A stretch of 64,000 nucleotides of DNA from assembly GCF_000003815.2 (NCBI RefSeq), contig NC_049980.1, forward strand, positions 291,311-355,310, read 5' to 3'. The notes beneath the pieces were generated by a model. The model was not told the DNA's origin and searched no databases. It was given only the letters and a program-made list of their open reading frames with translations. Both the position numbers and the translations under genes were made by a program. The first letter of the stretch is position 1; each line of letters opens with the position of its first letter. The stretch comes from Branchiostoma floridae (taxonomy: Eukaryota > Chordata > Leptocardii > Amphioxiformes > Branchiostomatidae). This document shows positions 10,348 to 20,367 of this stretch, in pieces.

Positions 10348-13300
10348 GGTAAACATAAAAAATTTAGGAGGTATGTACTTACCTTTACAAAACAGTCATT
10401 GGTTGAAGAAAATTGTTGTCACCATAGATTACACAATTGTATGACAGGCACCTGACTGGTGAGCTTGTCTTGTAAATTCTAAGCATCTTTCTTTTGAATA
10501 ACATGAGGCTAGGTCATTCCTCATGACGAAGATGTGCTGGTAAACATAAAAAATTTAGGAGGTATGTACTTACCTTTACAAAACAGTCATTGGTTGAAGA
10601 AAATTGTTGTCACCATAGATTACACAATTGTATGACAGGCACCTGACTGGTGAGCTTGTCTTGTAAATTCTAAGCATCTTTCTTTTGAATAACATCTGAA
10701 CTTACGCGGAGGAGTGGTTGTTGTCTGAGCTGTAGTGCTGGACTGGCCTGCAAAGAAATGATCATAATTATTTAAAGTTTGCCAGACAGTCATATTAGAC
10801 TTTACGCTATATAACTATGAGCTATCAACCCACTTAACTCAGTTGTCCTGTCCTTTGCTCACACAAAATCAGTTTGTCTTCATTTTCCTTTCCTTTATTT
10901 TCCCTTGTCTATTTGTACCGGTTACTTTTGTTGAAACTAACTCATGCACAATCTGCCGTTAATCTCTGGAATTAGAGGCTTGGCAGTATGACAGAAGAAA
11001 TGGTTGAGAAACGTTTTTAAAAACCCACTTAAGTTATTAATCTCTTGTGGAGATTCTTTATGTTTTCATTTCACATTTTTGTGATGTACTTCTGATTCAT
11101 TTCGAACAACTCTAAAAGTTACATGTATCCACCTGGTAGTGTTCAAGCAAAAGGGCCTAAAGATGACATATGTCAGAAATATGCAATGTGTGTGTGTATG
11201 TTAAATTGTATTTGAATGTGTGTGTGTGTGTGTCTGTCTGTCTGTCTTTGTGTGTGTGTGTGTGTGTGTGTTTGTGAGTGTGCATGTGTGTGATGAACAG
11301 TTCACAGGCTTGTGTACATTTAAAGGTAAGCGGTCGAAACTTATATTGGACGGAGCACGAAACGCATTGTTCTTCATGTTTGAATTGCCTTCCGAATCGA
11401 TCGGGTTATTATATGTTCTTTTGTTTCTATGTTCTAGCAAAGATCATAGACAAATATATTGAAGACACAATTGTTAATTCCATGGTATGGCAGGAACCTA
11501 AGTGTTGAGCTTGCCTTGTAAATTATAAGCATACTTTTTGTGAATAACATTTTACTTACGCAGAGGAGAGGTTGTTGCTTTCGTTGTTGTTTTAGCTGTA
11601 GTGCCGGGCTGGCCTGCAAAGAAATAATCAGAATTATTCAATGTTTGCCAGACAGCCATGTAAGACTTCATGATATTAATAACATAGCTATTAACTTAAA
11701 GAATAGTTGTGCACTTGATTTTTTTGGTGAGGCTCTGAACTCATTGATCACCATTCGCACATGTAATAATCAGGAGGAAGCTGATGGACATACGCACCTT
11801 CATATAGCTGACAAATGAATCCCTTGCGGTCGTTGCAGTGTTTGTCGGCCCATGAAGAACCAGTCGACCAAAATCCGGCACAGCCACTACGACCATGTGG
11901 ACTTCCATGCCGCCAGTTGGAGTAGCCAGATGACGTCAGGGCTTGACCGTCCTCAAATGCCCACTGACCGTCTCGATTGGCGTAGGTCAGCCCAAGCCAG
12001 TAACCTCCGATGTCCTTCTGTAGACTGGCGAGAAAAGTGTTGGTCGCTCTGTCCTTCGGCATGGCTAACATGCCCCCGTCTTCGGCACAAGCCTGTCTGG
12101 CCTCATCGGGAGTTTTTGGTTCCGTAAAGCTCTTGTAGCAAACTCCGTTAAAACGAACGTAGTCTGCTATGGGACAACCTGTTAAAATTAAAAATTCATG
12201 AATTATGCTAATGAGATGACGTAATTGGTCAAAATCCAAGATGGCCGACAATATCATTATGACAATAACAGTATAACTAGCTTATTTTCAGTCGAATTTC
12301 ATCACTACTTGGTATATTATTAGTCTCTACCAGACTCCGGATCGCTGGAAAATCGTGAAAATGGAACAAATAGAGAGGAATATAACCGGCCAGGGAACAG
12401 CTCCAGATCGCGTGCTGTTCCCTGGCTGGTTATATTCCTCTGGCCGGCTTACTCCTCTATTTTTTCCATTTCTACGATTTTTCCAGCGATCCGGAGTCTG
12501 GTAGAGACTAGTATTTTATTACAGAAAACGTTCTTGTGAACGCTTTCAATCAATTTCATGGGGTTTTCGTGCTATATGCTGAAAAGATGTATCTTAAGAT
12601 TGATAATCCAAAATAGTGGATAGCAAACTACAGATTACGTCATTTTATGATGTCATTTTGACGTCGTTGCGTCTGCTTTTGACAACAGAAGTCTTATAGC
12701 ACTTATATATTGATAAGAAACCTTTATTGGTAACTATTTGTGTGAAATATTCAGATATTATGGGAATTCCCCGTTTAAGCCAAAGAAAATCAAGTAATGA
12801 CGTCATAATTGCGTCATATTACGTCATAATGATATAGAAATTTTAGGAATTATAGAACTTGACGAGCATATCACCCCCTGAAATTTTCGTGATCGTACAG
12901 TAAGCCTTGTTGAAAATACGAAGGAGCCCCTCCAACACCCCCCCCCCCGTCCAGGGAATGCCCCAAAAGCCCAGTCTGGATAGGGTTAATTAACATTTCC
13001 AGTATCACACTTCAGATTCAATTTATTGAAACAAAACTCATAAATCTGCATGCATTATCCTTTTAAATAAAACGAGCCGTTAACTTGTCTTACCTGACAT
13101 CGTCTTCCCATTCACACACAGGAGAACCTCCATCCTCATACTGGGGTATGAGTACCACGTCACCGGGTAGAAACGAACAAACCTTGCGGTGATCGGAAGG
13201 ACAAGAAGGTGCCGAACTTCTGAGTTCCTGTCAGTATTGCCTATAAGCACCTAGTAAGGACAAAAGTATGATATAGATTAATGCCAATGTTCTCAATTAA

Positions 13301-16300
13301 TTTAACAATGATTACAAGCGGATTTTAAAAGATAAGAATGCAAAGTTGTCTTGTTTGTATCAATGCCATTTAATGTATTAATCACTTAAGAATAATGAAA
13401 AAAAATGAAAAAAATGCAAGTCAGACACTGGCTTACACATTATACCGCATTCATGCTGGGAATACATGTTAGAACCAGGGTCCTAACGGGGTGTTTGCAG
13501 AAACAAAAAAAATATGTATATGAAGATATAGAAACCAATCAAGCTAATGGCTTATTCTTCAGACGTTGTGTGGCTTGGTGCCTCTTTGGCGACGTCTTAG
13601 CATAGTTTGCGACCGTTTGACAAGAATTCCCCAAATCTCGCATTTGTAATAGGTCACTCGTCATAACAGATCACCTTTCTTGTAAACAGCAATACCCTAC
13701 AAACTTCCATCGCGTAAAACAACCATACAGCTCGGCGAAAGGATAGAACACAAATACGGCTATAAGATAACGTTTGCCTACAAGTACAACCTTTTCCTGT
13801 CCATGTTCGGAGTATGTGTGCCAGATGTTGCCATCGGAGCTAAAGGTGAGTTTGTAGCTGGTCACCCATTGGTCGTAGTCAGCCCTTCCTTGTGTAACTA
13901 CACCTGCTAACCTGGCCATTGTATTCAGATCAACCTATCAGAAAAAAACAATCGGACCATTAACGTCTGTGTCAGTCAGTCTATACAGACTATGACACTT
14001 GTCTACGCAAAAGGAACCTAAGCGACAGAGATGACTACAATACAAAAGTATACAAATTAAATTCAACCATTAACAAGTCTACCATTAACGTAGACTTGTA
14101 ATAAATATGTGACGGAAGTTACAGTGATGAAAAACGACAAACGAACCAAAATATACACCTGGCCAGTGACGTTGAAACAAGAGACGACAATATGAAATAT
14201 TGTATTAGCAAGGTTAGAATCAGTTATTTTTTATTCTCTTCGCCAAGAAGAGTATGAGAATGCTGACTTGGGTCTGTATGTAGGTCAACAGCAAATAACT
14301 CCAGAAATTGTGGATGGAACTTTGTGATTTTTGGTAGGTGTGTAGCGGTTGTCAAAATAAGTCAAAATGCAGCGGGGGGATTTTCACGATACCTGGTAGG
14401 TGTGTAGCAGTTTTGGAGAGGAGGGTCAAGTACGAAAATGGTTACCTAGCTCATACTAGCGGTGCTGTAGCGGGATTTGTATGTAAGTGCGTTTGTCTGT
14501 ATGCAAGATAACTCGAGAACCCTTGAATGGATCCTGATGATATTTAATAGGTAAGTGGGTGTCAGGAAAACAAAGGTCAAGTTCGATAATGGGCCCTCTA
14601 GTGGCTGCCTAAGGTACTGCAGCAAAACTTTTAAATTATACACTTTGTGTTCTGGACAGGCTGTGGTCATGATTTTTGAGTGGTAGATTGCCCTTGGGAC
14701 AGAGAGTAAGTGCTGTGAGTTTGGACCCCCTAGCGGCTTTTTGGGAACTGCAGGCACCGATTTTCTTTCAAACTTTGGACGAGAATAACTCAAGAACGTG
14801 TTGACGGATCATCAGGATTTCTGGTATGTAGATAGAATGAGTGATGACTTACACAATGTAATGCTTATTATGCAAATCAGCAGATAATTTGCATAATTAA
14901 TGAGGAACGTTCATAAATCCATTCCAACAGCATATAACTCAAGAATCTGTGTATGGATTTTCATGATATTTAGTCTTTGAGTAGCGTTTGCAGAAAGGAA
15001 GGTTGTGTTCGAAAATAGTTGGCATATCATTTTCCGTTAGGACGGTAGCGGGCCGAGTGTGTGCGTCCGTTTGTTTGTGTAATGCATAACTCAAGAAGCC
15101 TTGAAAGGATCCTGATAATATTTGGTAGGTGGGTAGGGGTCAGAACAACAAAGGTCGAGTATGAAAGTGGGCCCCTAGCGGCTTCCTAAGGTACTGCAGC
15201 AAAACAATTTTTTACATCTTGTGTTCTGAACATGCTGTGGTCGTTGATTTTTGAGTGGTAGATAGCCTAAGTGACGACTTACATAATGTTATGCTGATTA
15301 TTAAAATCAACAGCTAATTTGCATAATTAATGAGGAAAGTACAGAAATCCACTGAATTCCATGATAGGACTTTCTAACTTGTTTGCATTGTTTTTGGCTG
15401 AAAGGTACTTTATATAATAATCTACATGGAAAGATGCATTTAGTTGTAATTAGTGGCCAATCAACAGAAATAAACTGTTTTCTATATATATATATATATA
15501 TCATATTGACCTATATCTATAGACACAGCTGTTACACAGATATTTTGCTGGAGGAGCTTGTGAGCTGGACGCTGTCACACTGGGGACAAAACCTCTGGAA
15601 GGCATGAAATTCTGATTGACCAGGCATGGTACCAGGTCATCTGTGATCACAGACTTGTTTGGGGGAGCATTTCTGGCTTTGTGAGGATCACAGTTCATGC
15701 TACTATTTAGTAATACATGAATAAGACCTTACACTTAAAGTCTTAAATAAAGGCATGATTATTTGGCGAAGAAATGTGTTTGTCGAACTCTAGTTTTTTT
15801 TAATTTTTTTTTATTTAGTTAGTTGCAATGGCAAGTCCATAACTGTACCTGAAGCCACTCCCTGTGCCAATCCCTATGCAAATCGTTGGGGCACCATCCT
15901 GTCGCATACCCACCGACCGAGTTTAAACGCGCTTTGTCTGTAGAACAATGCGGATGAATGGTAGATGCGGTGATCTTGGCGTCAAGGTTTCCCACCCCAG
16001 ACGGCCCGACGCTGCACCTTTCTACAAGGAACATTTCAAGAAAAAGATACACTTTTAGAAAGCTTTTGAATTCGAAAGCAGAACAAGCGTTCAGAGACCC
16101 CATATCTTCGTAAAGCATGTTAAAGATTTTGTAAAATTCTTGTTTTTATTTTCTTGATGATAAAAACAAGGCAGTAATTTGCATAATGTATTTATCTAAT
16201 ATGCCTTTATTTAAACAAAAAAATTCGTTGCATATACTGTATGTGTCGGTGACTCATATTGAGGTCATTGACCCCGGACAGGCAGACCATCCCCTCCAAA

Positions 16301-19300
16301 ATGGCAGGATGTACAAACTTTGTTGTATGTCTTAACATTTGACGTCAGAACAATGCAAATACTTTAAAAGTATTTTAAAAGAATCTGGACGCCCCAAGAT
16401 TATCAAGACGTAAATGTAAGTTCATCTGTGGCGGTAATTAACGTTATGTTACAATTTTAAACTCTATATCCGTACACAAAATAAAGCAATTTTCAACAAG
16501 CTTTCGATCAGTCCTTTGATCTTTATCAAGCTGAAATGACCCAGACCGGAAGTGTGACGTCAGCAAGGGGTCAAAGGTGCTTGGAAGTCGATATCGGCCC
16601 CCTCTCGGCTGAGTAAAGAGGTTGGTGATCATGAGCTCTGATTGAAATCTTGCTATTTTGTGTACAGATGTAGAGTTTAAAAATTGTAACATAATGATCA
16701 AGACGGTTAATCATAGATATTCAGGTACGCCAATTTTATAACTACAATATGTTGCCATTAATTACAGGACGAACCTAGTGAATCAGTTTTCCAGTGTGTC
16801 GGTTGATCTACCTCTGCGTCCACCTGAAGGTGAGGTCGGCTGGTTCCAATTTGGGTCGCTTGATCCTCAGGGGTCGACACTTGGCCCTTCAGACGGCTGG
16901 TTAGCGTTGAGCGACTGTCCAGACGTCCTTCAAGGGCTAACACATGGTTTTCCAGACGGCTGAGCAGTCTTGAGAGGTTATCGAGACGTTCTTCAAGGTT
17001 CCGTTGGGCCAGTGCTAGGCGGTTATCATGGCGTTCTTTAGGAGTCGACACTTTGCCCTCGATACTGCTGTCCAGACTTAGGTGGTTTTCGATCCGTTCC
17101 TCAAGGGTCGATACTCGGTCCTTCAGATGGTGTATTACTGATGAATGCTTCTTGTGGCGTTCTTCAAGGGCTAATACTTTGCCCTTCAGATGGCTGACTT
17201 TTGCTGAGCAATTATCGTGGCGTTTCTGCAGGGTCCACATTTGGCCCTCGAGACGGCTCACCACACTTAAGCGGTTGTCGATCCATTCTTCAAGGGTCAA
17301 CACTTGATCCTTCAGACTACTGACCGATGCAGAGCACTTCTTGAGGTGTTTTTCAAAGGTCAATATTTGGCCCTCCAGACGGCTGACCAATGCTGAGAGA
17401 TTGACGTGGTGTTCCTCCAGGGTGGATACTCGGCTTTCAAGACGGCTGTCCAGACTTAAGCAGGTTTTGATCCATTCTTCAGGGTTCGATACTTGACCCT
17501 TCAGACTGCTGACCAGTGCTGACCACTTTTTGAGGTGTTCTTCAAAGGTCAACACTTGGTGCTCCAGACGGCTGATCAATGCTGACCGATTGTTGTGGCG
17601 TTCCTCCAGGGTCCATACTTGGCCCTCGACACGGCTTACCATAGCTGAATGCTTCTCCTGGTCTTTTTTTAATGTCAATACCTGTTCTTCCAGAAGGCTG
17701 AACAAAGCTGAACGATTGTCCTGGCGTTCTTTGATGGTCGACACTTGGTTCTCTAGGCTGCTCACCACTGCAGAACAGTTGTCATGGTGTTTCTCCAGTG
17801 CTGGTGGGTAATCAAGTTGCTCTTCCAGGGTCAAGAATAGGTTCATCAGACGACCTATTAGGTCTGAGTGGTTGTCCTGGCGTTCCGCAAGGGTTGACAC
17901 TTGGTCCTCCAGACGGCTGAACAGTGTAGAACTGTTGTCATGACTTTCCTTGAGGGGCAATACTTGACCCTCCAGATGACTGACCAGCACAGAGTGGTTA
18001 TCGTGGCGTTCTTCAAGACGAAATAATTTGTCCTCTTGACGACTGACCAGTGCTGAGAAGGTGCCTATATGTTCTTCAAGGGCAGACATTTGTTTCTCAA
18101 AACGGATGCCCTGTGCCGTGTGGTTGTTGCTGTGTTCCACCATTATCGACATTTGGCCATCCAGTCTGTTGAACAGTGATAAACGATCGTTCTGCATTTT
18201 CTCCAGGGTCAAAACTTGGTCTTTCAGACGGCTGATCAGTGTTGAGTGGGTCTTGAGGTGTCCTCCGTGGGTGGTTACTTGCTTCTCCAGACTACTGGTT
18301 AGCGTTGAGCGGTTGTGATTTTGTTCCTCACGGGGTGGTAGGTGCTCAACAAGTCGGCTGACAAGTGCTGCACAGTTGTCGACCCGTTCTTCGATGGTCG
18401 ATACTTGGTCCTTTAGACGATCTATCACTGCTGAACGGTTCTTGACATGTTCCTCAAGGGTAAACACTCGGCCCTCTATACGGCGGATCAATGCTGAACT
18501 ATTGTCTTGGCGTTCCGGAAGGGTCGACACTTTGCCTTCTAGTAGGCTAACCAGACTCAAGCGGTTGCTGATCTGTTCGTTGTTAAGACTCGACACCTGG
18601 TCATTTAGATTGGTGATCATTGCTGAAAGCGTTTCAAGGTGTTCATTAAGGGTCAAGACTGGGCTCTCCTCCAGACGGCTGTCGAATGCAGAACGGTTGT
18701 AATGACGTTTATTGAGGAACAATACTTGGCCTTCCAGACGGTTGACCAGTGCAGTGTTGTTGTCGTGGCGTTCCTCAAGATAAGACAATTGTTTCTGCAG
18801 ACGGTTAACAAGTGCTGAATAGTTGCCGAGATGATCTGCAAGGGTCAATACTTGGTCCCGCATGCGGATAACCTGCGCTGAATGGGCGTTGCTGTGTTCC
18901 TCTTCCAAAATCGACACTAGGCCATCACGGCTGACAAGTGTTGAGTGGTTGTCGCATCGTTCCTCAGGTGTTGGTACTCGCTCTCCCAGTCGGTTGACAA
19001 GTGCTAAGCGGTTGTCCTGGTGTACCCCAAGGCTTGGTGCTTGCTCTTCCATTCCGTTGAAGAGTGCTGATCGGTTGTCTTCGTTTTCTACATCGGTTGA
19101 GCTTTTCTCTTCCATTCGGTTGACAGGTGCTGAGCGGTTGTCCTGGTGTACCACAAGGCTTGGTGCTTGCTCTTCCATTCGGGTGACAAGTGTTGAGCGG
19201 TTGTCTTGGTGTTCCACAAGGGTTGGGTCTTGCTCCTTCAGTCGGCTGACAAGTGCTGAGCTGTTGTCCTGGTGTACTACAAGGCTTGGCGCTTGCTCTT

Positions 19301-20323
19301 CCATTCGGGTGACAAGTGTTGAGCGGTTGTCCTGGTGTTCCTCAAGGTTTGGCGCTTGCTCCTCCAGTCGGTTGACTAATGCAGATTGGTTGTCGTGGTG
19401 TTCCTCAAGGTTCAATATTCGGTCTGGCAAACGGCTGACGCTCATGGATACGTTGTCTAGGAGTTTCTCGTTCTTCGATACCCGTTGTTCAAGGTTGTTG
19501 ATCAGTGACAAGCATTTATCCAGATGTTTTTCCTGCTCCTTCAGGCTAAAGGCCGGATCGAAGCGAGTTTCGAGGTCTTTCCGAAGAGTCGAAAGTTGTT
19601 TCTCCAGACTACTGATCAACGCAGAGTGGTTTCGTACCTGTTTTGGAATGATTTTAAACACATGAGGCATTTTTCATTCGCCAAAATAAAGATCAAGCAT
19701 GGGAACAACAGAAGTGAATAATTTGTCACACAAATAAGCTTAATGTGTTTTTCGAAACGGATTGGTGTTTACATGCCAAGCTACATGTAATTGCAAAGGA
19801 TGGATAAGGGTGTGGTTTGGTAACATATCACGTGGTTAATTACAAAGCTTACCGTATCGAAGTCTGGATGTGGCGTGCTCACTTGCAGTATGATAAATGT
19901 TACAGACGTTATCAAAATTGCCATGACGACGGTTGTCTTGACAACGTGGGCCAGGCGGGAGCAAGACAGGAAACTCCGCACCTGGTCACAGGAGCCTTTT
20001 TCATCTTCATCAAAGTCTACAAAATACAATGATGGCGGTGCAATGTTCTTTTATCACGCAATGTTAGAAGCTTCAAAGAAGATTAATACTTATTGTTCCC
20101 CTTCGATGAATAACAATTCGTTGAAAGAAATTTAATAGCTTGCGCGCAAACAAAATATTAACATTCAGGCACGGAACGGGGCACAACCCGACTCTCGAGG
20201 CCTGTGGCCAGAATTGATGCCAATCTCTGTGATTGACGGGACAATGATATAATCATTCACGCCCATGTTTCCAAATAAGGCTTGATTTTGCGAGAGTTTG
20301 CAAGAACCGTGCCTGGTATCATT

Positions 20324-20367
<44 letters not shown>

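Noticed and set aside
9952-10455. Frames of His-Ile and Tyr-Val repeats over the TGTATG array
   Set aside because: Produced by the microsatellite; no start context or splice sites.
16775-19637. 63-bp periodic repeat considered as a CRISPR-like or satellite array
   Set aside because: Units are coding, in frame and diverged throughout. There is no conserved repeat separated by unique spacers.
18862-19665. A 267-codon plus-strand frame opposite the coiled-coil exon
   Set aside because: It is the antisense of a regular repeat with biased codons, which keeps stops out of the other strand. Its protein is Ser/Arg/Leu-rich noise without splice signals.
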